Shown: positions 8,403-19,477, counted from the stretch's first letter. The stretch is 64,000 nt of DNA from Aureimonas sp. ME7 (GCF_903970965.1 NZ_CAJCKW010000006.1:62001-126000); one strand, 5' to 3'. Made by a program: numbers and translations. Notes: generated by a model from the sequence alone, not told the origin.

Positions 8403-9044
8403 TCAGCGGTTGCCGGTCTGGCCGCCGCGAATGTTGGCATAGGGGATGGAGAACAGGTCGTTGTTGACCGACGCGCCCTCCTGGACGTTGTAGACCATCA
8501 CGGTCGTGTCCTTGCCCTGCGCGTCGCGGATCGTCCATTGGCGCAGGTCCAGCGTCGAGGGGTCGAACATCATGGTGATGCGCGAATTGCCGAAGACCGA
8601 CTTGTCGCCCATCACGATCGTGGTGAGGTCGGGCCCTTCCTTGACGCTCTGGATGTTGGCGGCCGACAAGTCGATGCGCTGGTCGAGAAGAAGCTTCAGC
8701 GGCGTCTTGGACAGGGGATAGAGATCCCAGGTGTTGAGCTTGCGGTTGTTGACCGCGACCTGTGAGCCATCCGCGATGACGCGCACCGGCGAGCCGGAAT
8801 AGTCGAAGCGGATCTTGCCCGGCCGCTCGAGATAGAACGTGCCCTCGGTCTGGTTGCCGGCCGCGTCGAACTGGACGAAGGAGCCCTTCATCGACTTCAC
8901 GCCGGAGAAGTGGTCGGCAACGCGCTGCGCGGCGGCCACCCCTTGCGCGGCCGCCGGAATCGTACCGGCCGCGAGCCCGAGCGCCAGCATCCCGGCGCCG
9001 AGAAGGGTGCGCACACGCGAAGGGGTCTGGCGTCTCGTGTTCAT
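8403..9044 (-). CDS. lolA: outer-membrane lipoprotein carrier protein LolA
   Basis: LolA is the periplasmic chaperone that carries lipoproteins from LolCDE to the outer membrane. The 213-residue product has a cleavable signal peptide (ALGLAAGTIPAAAQ). The LolA fold follows, with MKGSFVQFDAAGNQTEGTFYLERPGKIRFDY, a classic family pattern in which the Arg and Phe residues line the lipid cavity. The usual C-terminal segment is FSIPYANIRGG. It is downstream of ftsK on the same strand, separated by 211 nt of apparently non-coding sequence. The ftsK-lolA pairing is common in Hyphomicrobiales. It is very likely essential. Confidence 0.93.
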   Translation of the reverse strand: MNTRRQTPSRVRTLLGAGMLALGLAAGTIPAAAQGVAAAQRVADHFSGVKSMKGSFVQFDAAGNQTEGTFYLERPGKIRFDYSGSPVRVIADGSQVAVNNRKLNTWDLYPLSKTPLKLLLDQRIDLSAANIQSVKEGPDLTTIVMGDKSVFGNSRITMMFDPSTLDLRQWTIRDAQGKDTTVMVYNVQEGASVNNDLFSIPYANIRGGQTGNR

Positions 9045-9255
9045 CGGGCGATCGTCCTTTGTTTCTCGTGCATCGCCGGCGACGTCGCGCCGACGGGTCG
9101 TTTCGTGTCCCCAGCCAACATCCCAGACGGCTTCGGCGGGATTGCGGCGGCCTCGGCATCGCGAAGCTCAAGGGTTCGTCGTTTCCAACAGATGGGGCGG
9201 CGCCTGCGTTCCCGCAAACCGCCGCCCTGTTCCTTTGCGTCCGATCGGTGCGAGT

Positions 9256-12200
9256 TCAGGCGTTGTCGGTCGGCACCAGGATTTCGCGTTTTCCCGCGTG
9301 GTTGGCCGCACCCACGATCCCCTCGCGCTCCATGCGCTCGATGATCGAGGCGGCGCGGTTGTAGCCGATCTGGAGACGACGCTGGACATAGGAGGTCGAC
9401 GCCTTGCCGTCGCGAAGGACGATCGCCACCGCCTGGTCGTAGAGGTCGGCCGCTTCCTCGCCGCCGCCGCCGCCAGCGCCCGAGCCGCCACTGGCCGGAC
9501 CGCCGTCCTCGTCCTCGTCCTCCAGGATCGCGTCGAGATATTCGGGCGTGCCTTGGGCTTTGAGGTGCTTCACCACCTCCTCGACCTCGGCGTCGTCCAC
9601 GAACGGCCCGTGGACGCGCTGGATGCGCCCGCCGCCGGCCATGAACAGCATGTCGCCCATGCCCAGAAGTTGCTCGGCGCCCTGTTCCTGCAGGATGGTG
9701 CGGCTGTCGATCTTGGAGGTGACCTGGAAGGAGATGCGGGTCGGGAAGTTCGCCTTGATCGTGCCGGTGATGACGTCGACCGAGGGGCGCTGCGTCGCCA
9801 TGATCACGTGGATGCCGGCGGCGCGCGCCATCTGGGCCAAGCGCTGGACCGTGCCTTCGATGTCCTTGCCGGCCACCATCATCAGGTCGGCCATCTCGTC
9901 GATGATGACGACGATGTAGGGCAGGGGCTGGAGGTCGAACTCCTCGGATTCGAAGATCGGCTCGCCGGTCTCGCGGTCGAAGCCGGTCTGCACCGTGCGC
10001 GAGATCGTCTCGCCGCGCTCGATGGCCGAGGACACGCGCGCATTGAAGCCGTCGATGTTGCGAACGCCGACCTTCGACATCTTGCGATAGCGATCCTCCA
10101 TCTCGCGCACCGTCCATTTCAGGGCGACGACCGCCTTCTTCGGATCGGTGACGACGGGGGCGAGAAGGTGCGGGATGCCGTCGTAGATCGAGAGCTCCAG
10201 CATCTTCGGGTCGATCATAATCATGCGGCACTCGGCCGGGCTCATCCGGTAGAGGAGCGACAGGATCATCGTGTTGATCGAGACGGATTTACCCGAACCC
10301 GTGGTGCCGGCGACGAGGAGATGGGGCATCTTGGCGAGATCGGCGATCACCGCCTCGCCGCCGATCGTCTTGCCGAGCGCAAGCGCGAGCTTGGCCTTGG
10401 CACCCGCAAAGGTCTCGGACTGGATCATCTCGCGGAAGTAGACGGTCTCGCGGCGCTGGTTCGGCAGCTCGATGCCGATCGCGTTCTTGCCGGGGATCAC
10501 GGCGACGCGCGCGGCGATCGCCGACATCGAGCGGGCGATGTCGTCGGCGAGGCCGATGACGCGGCTCGACTTGATGCCGGGCGCAGGCTCCAGCTCGTAG
10601 AGCGTGACGACGGGTCCTGGGCGCACCTCGATGATCTCGCCCTTGACGCCGAAGTCGTCGAGGACGCCTTCCAGAAGCCGGGCGTTCTCCTGGAGGATCT
10701 CAGGGGTCAGCGTGTTATCGCGGTTGCGGGGCTTGGGCGGTGAGAGAAGCTCGATCGGCGGCAGCTCGAACTGCACCGAAAGCTCGGGATGGCCGAGTTC
10801 GGCGAGGCGGGCGCGCGAGGACTGGCGCGACTGCGCGTCCGAGACGGCCTGGGGCACGACGCGCGCCGGGCGCTCGAACATCGGGCCGCGCGGGGCCGGT
10901 GCCGGAGCCTGGGGCGCCGGGGGCTGGGGCGCGCGGGCCGCGGGCGCGGCGGGACGCGGCAGCTCGGCGTCGGGCTTGGGCGCGCGCTTCAGGCCGGGAA
11001 AGGCGACGATGTTGTTGGCGATGAAGTCGCGCCAGCCGCCGGTTTCCTCCGTCTCCGGCGCCTGTGTGGCACGCTCGGGGGCGTCGAGGTGGCCCTCGTC
11101 CTCTTCCTCCATCGCGATGCGCTCTTCGAGCGACAGCCGTCCGTCGTCGCCGAGATAGGACGCCTCGTGCGTCTCGAAGGGCGCGTCGTCGTCCTCGTAG
11201 GCCGGCTCGTGGGCGGGCGCGCGGTGGATGTCGTCGTAGCCGAGCGTGCCGCGATCCTCCGGAGCGCCGGTCTCGAACATCTCCTCCTCGCCCTCCCCTT
11301 CGTCGCCGAAGGAGGGCTCGGCGCGCGCGCCGCTCGCGCGAAGGGCGGCATCGCGCTGCGACATCTTATAGGAGCCGTTCCAGTCGGAGCGGCCGTGGCG
11401 AACGGTGGCGCGGCTGGTGTCCACGGTGCGGCGGGCCAGCGACGCCGGCTCGGGCGGCATCGGTGCGGGCGCGGGGCCCCGAGCGGGCACCGCCGGCTGC
11501 GGCGCGTAGGCTTCGCCGGCCCAGGGCTCGTCCTCGTAGGCCGGCTCTTCCGCCTCGAACTCGGGCTCCTGGTAGGCGGGCGGCTGCACCACGCGCACCT
11601 CGCGCCGCGCCTGCGGCTCCTTCAGCCGCGCCGGGGGAGCGGCCGGCATCAGCGGCGCGTCGCCGTCCCAGTCGCGGTGCGAGAACGGATCCTCGCGGCG
11701 GCCGAGCGCAGGCACGGACTGGCCGACGCGGGCGGCGGCCGAGCGCATGCGATAGGCCCAGTGGCCGACGACGCCGGCCAGAAGCTGGAAGCGCCCTTCG
11801 CCGTCCTCGTCGGCATCGTCGTGGTTATGGGCGGACAGGGCCACGGGCTCGGCCGGCGCGCCGAGGAAGCCGGCGCCGTTGAGGACGCACCACAGGGCGG
11901 GCGCGGCAAACAGGGCGCAGGCGACGAAACCCCAGACGCCGGCGGGATAGGCGCCGGTGGCGAGCGCTGGAATCTTCAGGACGAGATCGCCGACGATGCC
12001 GCCGAGGCCGATCGGCAGCGGCCAGCCGGCGGGCGCTTCCAGCGAGCCGAGCGCGGCGCTGGCAAGGCCAAGGCCCGCGAGCGCGATCCAGGCGCGCTGG
12101 CCGCTACGCCCGGCCCGACGCCCCAGAACCACGAGCGCGCCGCGGATGGCGAGGATCAGCGGGATCAGAACCGCCGACAGGCCGAAGAACTGCATGGCGA

Positions 12201-12420
12201 GATCGGCGAGCACCGCGCCGCCCGCGCCCGCCATGTTGCGGACCGGATTGTCGTTGGAATAGCTGAGCGAAGGATCGTCCACAGTCCAGGTGGCGAAGGC
12301 GAGCGCCATCCAAACGGCCAGCGCCACGAGCCCGACACCAAGGGCCAGCCGCATCGGCCGTCCCAGTCCGCCCGTCTCCCTGCCCTCAGCCTCGATCGAT
12401 GCCATCGCCATGCCCTTCAC
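9256..12420 (-). CDS. ftsK: DNA translocase FtsK
   Basis: FtsK is the division-linked DNA pump that resolves and segregates chromosome termini. The product is about 1054 residues. An N-terminal membrane domain (about 20-190) contains several hydrophobic segments. A long Pro/Ala/Glu-rich linker (about 200-560) follows. The motor has Walker [10 protein letters not shown] and Walker [12 protein letters not shown], with [13 protein letters not shown]. The C-terminal gamma domain ends with [25 protein letters not shown], which would bind KOPS-like sites. The first possible start is GTG at 12420; ATGs at 12411 and 12405 are alternatives, the last having the better-spaced AAGGG. The upstream region holds a CtrA-type box, pointing to cell-cycle control. 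Confidence 0.95.
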   Translation of the reverse strand: MKGMAMASIEAEGRETGGLGRPMRLALGVGLVALAVWMALAFATWTVDDPSLSYSNDNPVRNMAGAGGAVLADLAMQFFGLSAVLIPLILAIRGALVVLGRRAGRSGQRAWIALAGLGLASAALGSLEAPAGWPLPIGLGGIVGDLVLKIPALATGAYPAGVWGFVACALFAAPALWCVLNGAGFLGAPAEPVALSAHNHDDADEDGEGRFQLLAGVVGHWAYRMRSAAARVGQSVPALGRREDPFSHRDWDGDAPLMPAAPPARLKEPQARREVRVVQPPAYQEPEFEAEEPAYEDEPWAGEAYAPQPAVPARGPAPAPMPPEPASLARRTVDTSRATVRHGRSDWNGSYKMSQRDAALRASGARAEPSFGDEGEGEEEMFETGAPEDRGTLGYDDIHRAPAHEPAYEDDDAPFETHEASYLGDDGRLSLEERIAMEEEDEGHLDAPERATQAPETEETGGWRDFIANNIVAFPGLKRAPKPDAELPRPAAPAARAPQPPAPQAPAPAPRGPMFERPARVVPQAVSDAQSRQSSRARLAELGHPELSVQFELPPIELLSPPKPRNRDNTLTPEILQENARLLEGVLDDFGVKGEIIEVRPGPVVTLYELEPAPGIKSSRVIGLADDIARSMSAIAARVAVIPGKNAIGIELPNQRRETVYFREMIQSETFAGAKAKLALALGKTIGGEAVIADLAKMPHLLVAGTTGSGKSVSINTMILSLLYRMSPAECRMIMIDPKMLELSIYDGIPHLLAPVVTDPKKAVVALKWTVREMEDRYRKMSKVGVRNIDGFNARVSSAIERGETISRTVQTGFDRETGEPIFESEEFDLQPLPYIVVIIDEMADLMMVAGKDIEGTVQRLAQMARAAGIHVIMATQRPSVDVITGTIKANFPTRISFQVTSKIDSRTILQEQGAEQLLGMGDMLFMAGGGRIQRVHGPFVDDAEVEEVVKHLKAQGTPEYLDAILEDEDEDGGPASGGSGAGGGGGEEAADLYDQAVAIVLRDGKASTSYVQRRLQIGYNRAASIIERMEREGIVGAANHAGKREILVPTDNA

Positions 12421-12517
12421 GTCCTGCCTTCGCGGGAAGTCGGGCGTGTCGAGCCGCCCGCTCCCCGATCGCGCGCCGAAACGCCGACGCGTTGCCGATC
12501 AAGGTAAAGAAAGGGGG

Positions 12518-12533
12518 TTAAGACGCCTTTAAC
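12518..12533. promoter_or_regulatory. CtrA-type box TTAA-N7-TTAAC
   Basis: The sequence TTAAGACGCCTTTAAC is an exact match to the CtrA consensus TTAA-N7-TTAAC, and the flanking GGG/CCC makes it a 7-bp inverted repeat readable on both strands. It lies about 98-113 nt upstream of ftsK and about 107 nt upstream of the divergent acetyltransferase gene. It is the only full match I noticed in this GC-rich window. Its position near ftsK fits CtrA control of division genes, which is established in related bacteria for other division loci. Confidence 0.6.
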
Positions 12534-12639
12534 CCTGCGGACGGCGAAGGCGCCGATCGCCCTCTCGCCTCTTTGATGGAACGTGCTCGCCTCCCCCCGC
12601 GTCCTTGCCTCAGCGGAACACTGGGAAAGGGAGTGCGCA

Positions 12640-12951
12640 ATGGACATCGTTCACGAGGACCGGGGCCGGGGTGGTCTTTTCGCATATGGCGAAGGGTCGG
12701 ATCGCGCCGAGCTCACCTATTCGCCGGCCGGCCTCCAGAACTCGCTGGTCTTCGACCACACCTACGTCCCCGAACACCTGCGGGGACAGGGCATCGCCGA
12801 AAAGCTGGTGGAGCGGGGCGTCGCCTATGCGCGCGAAAAGGGCATGAGCGTCGTGCCGGCCTGCTCCTATGTGCGCACGCTCTTTGCGCGCCACCCCGAG
12901 CGCTACGCCGACGTGGCGGTGCGCGAGGAAAAGCCGTTCGGCCGGGTCTGA
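12640..12951 (+). CDS. YidJ-type GNAT-fold N-acetyltransferase
   Basis: This short GNAT-fold protein of 103 residues belongs to the YjdJ/Gcn5-related single-domain group. The acetyl-CoA-binding signature is VPEHLRGQGIAEKLVE (residues about 41-56), and a typical ending follows (CSYVRTLFARHPERY). The start at MDIVHED is preceded by GGGAAAGGGAG, a good ribosome binding site; 19 upstream in-frame codons are rejected. Substrates of this group are unknown; stress-related protein acetylation or toxin-like function are both unproven. It is divergent from ftsK and convergent with dadA (4-nt gap). Confidence 0.8.
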   Translation: MDIVHEDRGRGGLFAYGEGSDRAELTYSPAGLQNSLVFDHTYVPEHLRGQGIAEKLVERGVAYAREKGMSVVPACSYVRTLFARHPERYADVAVREEKPFGRV

Positions 12952-12955
12952 CCTC

Positions 12956-14206
12956 TCAGCCGTAGCGCGCGACGGCAAGGTCGCGCGGGTCGATGTCGGG
13001 CTGCTGGCCCGACACGAGATCGGCGAGCAGCCGCCCCGAGCCCGTGCTCATCGTCCAGCCGAGCGTGCCGTGACCTGTGTTGAGGAAGAGGCCCTTCAGC
13101 TTCGTTCCCCCGATCACCGGCGTTCCGTCCGGCGTCATCGGGCGAAGGCCCGACCAGAAGCTGGCTTGGCTCAGGTCGCCGCCGGGAAACAGGTCGGTGA
13201 CCGAATGCTCCAGCGTCCGGCGCCGACGCTCGGAGCGGTCGTTGGTGAAGCCGGAAATCTCCGCCATGCCGCCGACGCGGATGCGGGTGCCCAGCCGCGT
13301 GATGGCGATCTTGTAGCTCTCGTCCATCACGGTGGATTCGGGCGCGCGAGAAGCATCCACGATCGGGATCGTCAGCGAATAGCCCTTCACCGGGTAGACC
13401 GGCAGGTCGATCCCGTGCGGGCGCACCAGCTCCGGTGAATAGGAGCCCATGGCGACCACCACGGCGTCGGCGCGGATTTCGCCGGCATCCGTTTCCACGC
13501 CCACGGCCCGTCCGTTTTCCTCAAGGATGCGGCGAACGGTGAGGCCCCAGCGGAACTCCACGCCGCGCCCCGCCAGGATCCCGGCCAGCGCCCCGGCGAA
13601 CTGGAAGCAGTCGCCGGTCTCGTCCTTGGGCGTCAGCAGGCCGCCGACGATTTTGTCGCGCGCATGCGCCAGGGCTGGCTCGGCGCGTATGCAGCCGGCC
13701 GGGTCCAGCACCTCATAGGGAATGCCGTCGGCGGCCAGCGCCTTGACGTCCTTGGCCGAGGCGTCGAGCTGCGCCTCAGTGCGGAACAGTTGCAGCGTGC
13801 CCTGCATCCGCTGGTCGTAGGCGATGTTGGTTTCGCGCCGAAGCTCGGCGAGCGAGATGCGGCTGTAGTCCGACAGGCGCAGCATGCGGCTCTTGTTCAC
13901 CGCATAGGATTTCGCGTTGCAGTTGGCGAGCATGCGGGTGAGCCAGCTCAGCATGGCCCGGTCGAGCTTGGGACGCAGGATGAGGGGCGCGTGCTCCATC
14001 ATCAGCCACTTGATCGCCTTCATCGGGATGCCGGGGGCGGCCCAGGGGGAGCAGTAGCCGAACGACACCTCGCCGGCATTGGCGAAGCTCGTTTCGAGCG
14101 CCGGCCCCGCCTGCCGGTCCACCACCACGACCTCGTGCCCGGCCTTTGCCAGATACCAAGCGGAGGTGACGCCGATGATGCCGCCGCCAAGAACCAGAAC
14201 CTTCAT
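12956..14206 (-). CDS. dadA: D-amino acid dehydrogenase (small subunit)
   Basis: DadA is a flavoenzyme that oxidatively deaminates D-amino acids, chiefly D-alanine, to the keto acid at the inner membrane. The 416-residue product starts [20 protein letters not shown], with the FAD-binding GGGIIG at 7-12. It contains [27 protein letters not shown], and the C-terminal FAD segment [16 protein letters not shown]...[20 protein letters not shown]. Its start codon overlaps the stop of alr by 4 nt (ATGA), so the two are translationally coupled. Alanine racemase would convert L-alanine to D-alanine, which DadA then oxidises. This is the classic alanine catabolic dad pair. Confidence 0.95.
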   Translation of the reverse strand: MKVLVLGGGIIGVTSAWYLAKAGHEVVVVDRQAGPALETSFANAGEVSFGYCSPWAAPGIPMKAIKWLMMEHAPLILRPKLDRAMLSWLTRMLANCNAKSYAVNKSRMLRLSDYSRISLAELRRETNIAYDQRMQGTLQLFRTEAQLDASAKDVKALAADGIPYEVLDPAGCIRAEPALAHARDKIVGGLLTPKDETGDCFQFAGALAGILAGRGVEFRWGLTVRRILEENGRAVGVETDAGEIRADAVVVAMGSYSPELVRPHGIDLPVYPVKGYSLTIPIVDASRAPESTVMDESYKIAITRLGTRIRVGGMAEISGFTNDRSERRRRTLEHSVTDLFPGGDLSQASFWSGLRPMTPDGTPVIGGTKLKGLFLNTGHGTLGWTMSTGSGRLLADLVSGQQPDIDPRDLAVARYG

Positions 14207-15351
14207 GCCCGTTCTCCTTGTTCGGCAGTGTCGATGAAGCGGCGCTCGAAGCGGTGCCCAAGCGATGTGAGGATCTCGTAGGAGATGGTGCCGGCGGCGG
14301 CGGCCGCCGCGTCGAGCGAGGCGTCCGGCCCGATCAGGTCGACGAGGTCGCCGGCCTCCAGCGGCGCATCGCCCGCGTCCACGATGATCGAATCCATCGA
14401 CACGCGTCCTGCGATCGGCAGCTGGTGCCCACGGAAGGCGGCGACGCCTCGGTTGCCGGCCGAACGCAGCCAGCCGTCGGCATAGCCGACCGACAGCGTC
14501 GCCAAGCGCATCGGCCCGTCCGCCACGCGCGAGAACCCGTAGCCGATGCCCGCTCCTGCTTTCACTTCGCGGAGTTGCACGACGCGCGCCCGAAGACGCA
14601 CGACGGGCTCCATCGGGTTGGGCACGCCCCCGACCGGCGCGCCGCCATAAACCGCGATGCCGGGCCGCACGAGGTCGAAGCGGAAATCGGCCCCGAGAAA
14701 GATGCCGGCGGAATTGGCGAGCGAGCGCCGCGCCTCGGGCAGAAGCGCCGACAGGCTTCGGAAGGCTTCGAGCTGCTGCCGGTTGGCCGGGTGCGCCGGC
14801 TCGTCGGCGCAGGCGAGATGGCTCATCACCAGAACGGTTTCGACACCGGAAAGACGCGAGGGATCGGCCCGCAGCGCCTCGACCTCGCCAGGCGAAAGTC
14901 CGAGGCGCGACATGCCGGAATCGACCTGGATCGCCGCCGGCAAGGCGCGGCTCGACTGCCGGCCGAGCGCCGCCCAAGCCTCGACCTGGGGCAGCGAGTT
15001 GAGGACCGGGAGGATCGCGTTCTCGGCGCACAAGCGTTCGTCGCCCGGCGCAAGCCCGTTGAGGACGAAGAGTTCCGCTTGCGCGTCCAGAACCGGGCGC
15101 AAGGCGAGCGCCTCGCACAGGTGAGCGACGAAGAAGGTGCGGCAGCCCGCCTCGAACAGCCGGCGCGCCACGCGCTCGGCCCCGAGCCCGTAGGCATCCG
15201 CCTTGACGACGCCGGCCACGCTCGCCCCCCCGGCCCGCGCCCGCAGCGCCTCGTAGTTTCGCGCGAGTGCGCCCAGATCCACCGTCAGAAGGCCGGCCGA
15301 CCCGGCAAGGGCACCGGCGGGCCTGAGTGGGGGCGTGAGGCTGGCGTTCAT
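14203..15351 (-). CDS. alr: alanine racemase (catabolic, DadX-like)
   Basis: This is a PLP-dependent alanine racemase of 382 residues. The N-terminal barrel has [13 protein letters not shown] with Schiff-base lysine Lys50. The second catalytic tyrosine is expected in the region [29 protein letters not shown], and [11 protein letters not shown] is the conserved C-terminal domain motif. Coupling to dadA argues for a catabolic role like DadX. If no second alr exists elsewhere, it would also supply D-alanine for peptidoglycan. It is divergent from an Lrp-type gene across 138 nt, the usual arrangement for its regulator. Confidence 0.93.
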   Translation of the reverse strand: MNASLTPPLRPAGALAGSAGLLTVDLGALARNYEALRARAGGASVAGVVKADAYGLGAERVARRLFEAGCRTFFVAHLCEALALRPVLDAQAELFVLNGLAPGDERLCAENAILPVLNSLPQVEAWAALGRQSSRALPAAIQVDSGMSRLGLSPGEVEALRADPSRLSGVETVLVMSHLACADEPAHPANRQQLEAFRSLSALLPEARRSLANSAGIFLGADFRFDLVRPGIAVYGGAPVGGVPNPMEPVVRLRARVVQLREVKAGAGIGYGFSRVADGPMRLATLSVGYADGWLRSAGNRGVAAFRGHQLPIAGRVSMDSIIVDAGDAPLEAGDLVDLIGPDASLDAAAAAAGTISYEILTSLGHRFERRFIDTAEQGERA

Positions 15352-15381
15352 CGCGGGAAACCTCGATGCTGCGAAAACCCC

Positions 15382-15395
15382 TCGATCTTGATCGA
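15382..15395. promoter_or_regulatory. inverted repeat in alr/lrp intergenic region, candidate operator
   Basis: TCGATC-TT-GATCGA is a 6-bp inverted repeat located 31 nt from the alr start and about 95 nt from the divergent Lrp-family start. Lrp/AsnC proteins bind degenerate palindromes, so this is a plausible operator, but such short repeats also occur by chance in this base composition. Confidence 0.3.
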
Positions 15396-15489
15396 AGGAT
15401 CGTCGAACAGGATGCCGATCTTTCGAACGATATGGTAGATTTCAGCATCTGACAAAACATCGCGCGAACGGACGCAATCTCCCACCACC

Positions 15490-15963
15490 ATGGACCGCAT
15501 CGACCGAGCCCTGATCCGCGCCCTTCGGCGCAACGCGCGCATCACCAACGTGGCGCTCGCCGCCGAAGTCGGCCTGTCCCCCTCCGCCTGCCTCCGGCGA
15601 GTACAGATCCTGGAGGAAACGGGCGCGATCCGCGGCTACACGGCAATCGTCGCGGGAACCGGGGGCGAGGACGCGCATGTCGTGATCGTGCGCATCACGC
15701 TGGAACGGCAGACCGAGGACGTCCTCAACCGCTTCGAGGCGGAGGTCCTGAAGCATCCCGAGATCCGCGAATGCTATCTGATGACCGGGGCGGAGGACTA
15801 TCTCCTGCGCGTCGAGGCGGAGGGTGCGGGCGACTACGAGCGCATCCACAAGGAGATCCTGTCGCGCCTGCCCGCGGTGTCGCGCATCAACTCGTCCTTC
15901 GCGATCCGGCGCGTCCTGTCGGAAACCTCCCACGCCCGCCCGATGACGCCCCCTCGCCCGTGA
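15490..15963 (+). CDS. Lrp/AsnC family transcriptional regulator
   Basis: The product is a 157-residue Lrp/AsnC regulator. The helix-turn-helix is at residues about 4-50 ([42 protein letters not shown]). The RAM ligand-binding domain (about 65-145) includes [19 protein letters not shown] and [13 protein letters not shown]. It is divergent from alr-dadA, so the likely role is an alanine-responsive activator of that operon, as DadR/Lrp do in other proteobacteria. The effector identity is inferred from context only. Confidence 0.9.
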   Translation: MDRIDRALIRALRRNARITNVALAAEVGLSPSACLRRVQILEETGAIRGYTAIVAGTGGEDAHVVIVRITLERQTEDVLNRFEAEVLKHPEIRECYLMTGAEDYLLRVEAEGAGDYERIHKEILSRLPAVSRINSSFAIRRVLSETSHARPMTPPRP

Positions 15964-16052
15964 CGGACGCGATCCGCGCCTTAGATGGGCGGGTTGGAGG
16001 GAGCCCCGCGCGGCGTTCCCCCGACGATAGATCCAAGAGGGCCGATCCTTTC

Positions 16053-18119
16053 ATGAGCGCACCGCAAGGCGACACCGTCGACCACATGGTCGAAACCTCG
16101 ATGCTGCACCAGGCGCGCAAGTTCGCCGCCGCCTATGGCGGGCAAGGCCGGTTCTGGCAGCGGCCCTATGCCGAAACGCGCCCGCGCATCGCGTCCGCCG
16201 TCGCGCCCGTCTGGTTCACCGCCTATCCCGCCTCCATCGTGACACGGGACGGCGAAAGCGTTCTGAAGACGCTGGGCGACCAGAACCTCTGGTCGGCCCT
16301 GTCTTCCATCGGCGTGCGCGGCATTCACACCGGGCCGACCAAGCGCGCCGGCGGCTGGCGCGAGGGGACCTTCACGCCGACGATCGACGGCAATTTCGAT
16401 CGCATCAGCTTCGACATCGACCCCTCCTTCGGCACGGCCGAGGAGTTCGTCGCGATCAGCCGCATGGCCGCCGCCCACAACGCCGTCGTCATCGACGACG
16501 TCATCCCCGCCCATACCGGCAAAGGCGTCGACTTCCGTCTCGCCGAGATGAACCACACGACCTACCCCGGCCTCTACCATATGGTGGCGATCCCCGAAGA
16601 GGACTGGGCGCTCCTGCCCGACGTGCCGGAGGGGCGCGACGCGGTGAACCTGTCGCCCGCGACCGTCGATGCGCTTCGCGACAAGGGCTACATCGTCGGC
16701 CAGCTGCAGCGCGTCATCTTCTTCGAGCCGGGCGTCAAGGAAACCGACTGGAGCGCGACGGGTCCCGTCGAGGGCGTCGACGGGGCGACGCGGCGCTGGG
16801 TCTATCTCCATTACTTCAAGGAAGGCCAGCCGAGCCTCAACTGGCTCGATCCGTCGTTTGCCGCCCAGCAGATGATCATCGGCGACGCGCTCCATTCGAT
16901 CGACCAGATGGGCGCGCGCGGCCTGCGGCTCGACGCCAACGGGTTCCTCGGCGTCGAGAAGCGCCTCGATGGTCCGGCCTGGTCGGAAAGCCATCCGCTG
17001 TCGGTCACCGGCAACGCGCTTCTGGCCGGCATGGTGCGAAAGGCGGGGGGCTTCTCGTTCCAGGAGCTGAACCTGACCGTCGACGACATCGCCCAGATGT
17101 CGAAGGGCGGGGCGGATCTTTCCTACGACTTCATCACGCGGCCGGCCTACCAGCACGCACTCCTCACCGGCGACACCGAGTTCCTGCGCCTGATGCTGCG
17201 CATGGTGCACGAGTACGAGATCGACCCGGCCTCGCTGATCCACGCCATGCAGAACCACGACGAGTTGACCACCGAGCTCGTCCACTTCTGGACCCTGCAT
17301 GCCGAGGACATCTACACGTTCGGCGGCCAGACCTGGCAGGGCCGCACGCTGCGCACCCATATCCGCGAGACGATGTACGAGAAGCTGTCGGGCACCAACG
17401 CGCCCTACAACCTGCGCTTCGTCACCAACGGCATCGCCTGCACCTCGACCAGCGTCGTCACAGCAGCTCTCGGGATCACCGACCTGTCCGAGATCACCGA
17501 CGAACAGGTCGGCGAGATCCAGCGCGGCCATCTCCTGATGGCCATGTACAACGCCTTCCAGCCGGGCATCTTCGCCCTGTCGGGCTGGGATCTCGTCGGC
17601 GCCCTGCCGCTCGCCCCGGAAGCGGTCGCCAGCCACATGGGCGACGGCGACACGCGCTGGATCGAGCGCGGGGCCTACGATCTCATCGGGGTCAATCCCG
17701 AGGCCCCGCTTTCGGCGGACGGCATGCCGCGTGCCCGCGCGCTCTACGGACCGTTGAACGAGCAGCTGGAGAACCCCGCCTCCTTCGCCTCGCAGCTGAA
17801 GAAGCTTCTGGCGGTGCGCGAGGCCTATGCCATCGCCGCCAGCCGACAGGTGCTGATCCCGGACGTCACGACGCCCGGCCTTCTCCTGATGGTGCACGAG
17901 CTGCCCGACGGGCGCGGCACGCAGGTGACGGCGCTGAACTTCGGCCGCGAGCCGGTGGACGAGGTGGTGATCCTGCCCAATGTCCGCCCCGGCCCGGTGG
18001 TCGACATGATCGCCGAAACGGTGGAAGGCGATCTCACCGAAAACGGCGAGCTGCGCATCGTTCTCGACCCGTGGGAAGGCTTGTCCTTGCGCATCGTCGG
18101 CGCGCTGCCGGTTCTCTGA
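16053..18119 (+). CDS. atypical GH13 enzyme, trehalose synthase-like
   Basis: This is a 688-residue GH13 (alpha-amylase superfamily) enzyme that most resembles trehalose synthase/maltose alpha-D-glucosyltransferase. GH13 region II is [11 protein letters not shown] with nucleophile Asp294. Region III is FSFQELNL with acid/base Glu338. Region IV is NHDELTTEL with Asp403. Region I is unusual: [14 protein letters not shown] keeps Asp149 and His154, but the conserved Asn before His is Ala. The C-terminal domain (about 590-688) is a beta-sandwich. No treY, treZ, maltokinase or glycogen genes adjoin it, so a role in trehalose-maltose interconversion rests on sequence alone. The ATG at 16053 has a weak ribosome site (AAGAGGGCC) and excludes overlap with the Lrp gene. 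Confidence 0.75.
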   Translation: MSAPQGDTVDHMVETSMLHQARKFAAAYGGQGRFWQRPYAETRPRIASAVAPVWFTAYPASIVTRDGESVLKTLGDQNLWSALSSIGVRGIHTGPTKRAGGWREGTFTPTIDGNFDRISFDIDPSFGTAEEFVAISRMAAAHNAVVIDDVIPAHTGKGVDFRLAEMNHTTYPGLYHMVAIPEEDWALLPDVPEGRDAVNLSPATVDALRDKGYIVGQLQRVIFFEPGVKETDWSATGPVEGVDGATRRWVYLHYFKEGQPSLNWLDPSFAAQQMIIGDALHSIDQMGARGLRLDANGFLGVEKRLDGPAWSESHPLSVTGNALLAGMVRKAGGFSFQELNLTVDDIAQMSKGGADLSYDFITRPAYQHALLTGDTEFLRLMLRMVHEYEIDPASLIHAMQNHDELTTELVHFWTLHAEDIYTFGGQTWQGRTLRTHIRETMYEKLSGTNAPYNLRFVTNGIACTSTSVVTAALGITDLSEITDEQVGEIQRGHLLMAMYNAFQPGIFALSGWDLVGALPLAPEAVASHMGDGDTRWIERGAYDLIGVNPEAPLSADGMPRARALYGPLNEQLENPASFASQLKKLLAVREAYAIAASRQVLIPDVTTPGLLLMVHELPDGRGTQVTALNFGREPVDEVVILPNVRPGPVVDMIAETVEGDLTENGELRIVLDPWEGLSLRIVGALPVL

Positions 18120-18128
18120 GACGAACGG

Positions 18129-18155
18129 GGGACAAGGGCTTCTCGCCCTTGTCCC
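18129..18155. terminator. bidirectional terminator hairpin
   Basis: GGGACAAGGGC pairs perfectly with GCCCTTGTCCC (11 bp, 5-nt loop) between the convergent GH13 and histidine kinase genes. There is no strong T-tract on either side, so termination efficiency is uncertain. Confidence 0.6.
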
Positions 18156-18156
18156 G

Positions 18157-19338
18157 TCAGGACTCGGTGATCGGGTCGAAGCTCAGAAGAAACGAGGCGC
18201 CCTTGGCGACGCTCTCGATCGTCAGCTCGGCCTCGAGCTGACGCACGAGGCTGAGGATGACGCGGATGCCGAAGCTCTTGCGCGAGGCTTCGAGGTCGAA
18301 GCTCGCCGGCAGGCCGTGCCCGCCGTCGCGCACGCGCACCAGCGCCTTGCCGCCGTCCTTCCAGAGGCTCACCTGGATCTCGCCGGGCTCGCCCTCGTCA
18401 TAGGCGTATTTCACGGCGTTGGTGACGAGCTCGTTGACGATCAGCCCGACGGGGATCGCCTTGTCGGCGCTCACCACGACATGGTCCGCCCGGCACTGGA
18501 TCTCGAGCCCGGCGGTGGCGAAGCCGAGCTGCGAGCACAGATCGTCCAGAAACGGCGACAGGTCGACCTCGGTGACGCTCGCGCCCTTCCACAGATGGTC
18601 GTGGACACGCGCGATGGTCATGATGCGCGCTTCGGCGTCCACCAGCGCGGCCTTGGCCTTCGGGTCGGTGACGACGTTGGCGTTGACGCGAAGGAGGCCG
18701 CCGACGACGCCGAGGCTGTTCTTGACGCGGTGGTTCATCTCGCGCGTCAGCATGCCTTGAGTTTCCAGCGCCTCCTTCAGGTGGCGATCGGATTCCATCC
18801 GCTCGATCGCGGCGCCGAGGATGCGCGCGCAGCCCGACAGGAAGTCGACGTCCGAGGCGTCGAAGTCGCCGGGATCGGGACTGTCCACCTCGAGAACGCC
18901 ATAGGCCTTCTGCTTTCGCCCGCCCCGGTCGATGAGGACGTTCACGGCGCGACGCACGCCGTAGTCCGCGAGGAGCTTGGGCGTGCGAAAGCGCGTTTCG
19001 TCCTCCAGATGGTTGGACAGGACGGCCTCGCCGGTGTGGAAGGCGAAGCCGGCCGGCGATTCGAGATCGGCGCCGAGCGTCGCCACGCCCACCTCGCCCG
19101 GACCCCAGCCCCAGCCGCCGCGCATCAGGAGGTCGTCGGTCTCGGCCCGGTATTCCAGGATCTTGCAGTAGGGCGCTTCCAGACCGCGCGCGCATAGCTC
19201 CGTCGCCCCCTGAAGGAGCGAGATGATGTCGCCGGCTTGGAAGGTGCGCCGCCCGAACTCGGCCAGAAGCTTCTGCTGCTTCAGGCGATAGGCCAACTCG
19301 TCCCGCCGGGGGACACGCGTCGCGTGCTCGATCTCCAT
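18157..19338 (-). CDS. GAF-domain sensor histidine kinase (HisKA_2/HWE type)
   Basis: This is a soluble 393-residue kinase. A GAF sensor domain (about 25-185) is followed by a HisKA_2-type dimerisation/phosphotransfer segment LTREMNHRVKNSLGVVGGLL with phospho-His203. An HWE-like ATPase domain (about 290-393) has IVNELVTNAVKYAY and the G-box DGGHGLP. There is no transmembrane segment, so it senses a cytoplasmic signal through GAF. In alphaproteobacteria, kinases of this type often feed the general stress response (PhyR/EcfG) or light/redox circuits, but no such genes are adjacent. The start at MEIEHAT is preferred because the upstream in-frame extension is arginine-rich and unlike coding sequence. 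It is convergent with the GH13 gene. Confidence 0.88.
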   Translation of the reverse strand: MEIEHATRVPRRDELAYRLKQQKLLAEFGRRTFQAGDIISLLQGATELCARGLEAPYCKILEYRAETDDLLMRGGWGWGPGEVGVATLGADLESPAGFAFHTGEAVLSNHLEDETRFRTPKLLADYGVRRAVNVLIDRGGRKQKAYGVLEVDSPDPGDFDASDVDFLSGCARILGAAIERMESDRHLKEALETQGMLTREMNHRVKNSLGVVGGLLRVNANVVTDPKAKAALVDAEARIMTIARVHDHLWKGASVTEVDLSPFLDDLCSQLGFATAGLEIQCRADHVVVSADKAIPVGLIVNELVTNAVKYAYDEGEPGEIQVSLWKDGGKALVRVRDGGHGLPASFDLEASRKSFGIRVILSLVRQLEAELTIESVAKGASFLLSFDPITES

Positions 19339-19477
19339 GATGGTCCTTCGGTTCCTCCCGGCGCCTCGACACCCCGCGCACCGCTCAGCGCTCCTAAACC
19401 ATCGGAACGCAAACCGGAATCGCCCCTGGCGCATTCCTGTCCCGGCGATTTTGCGGGACAGGACATCCGCGAAGGCG

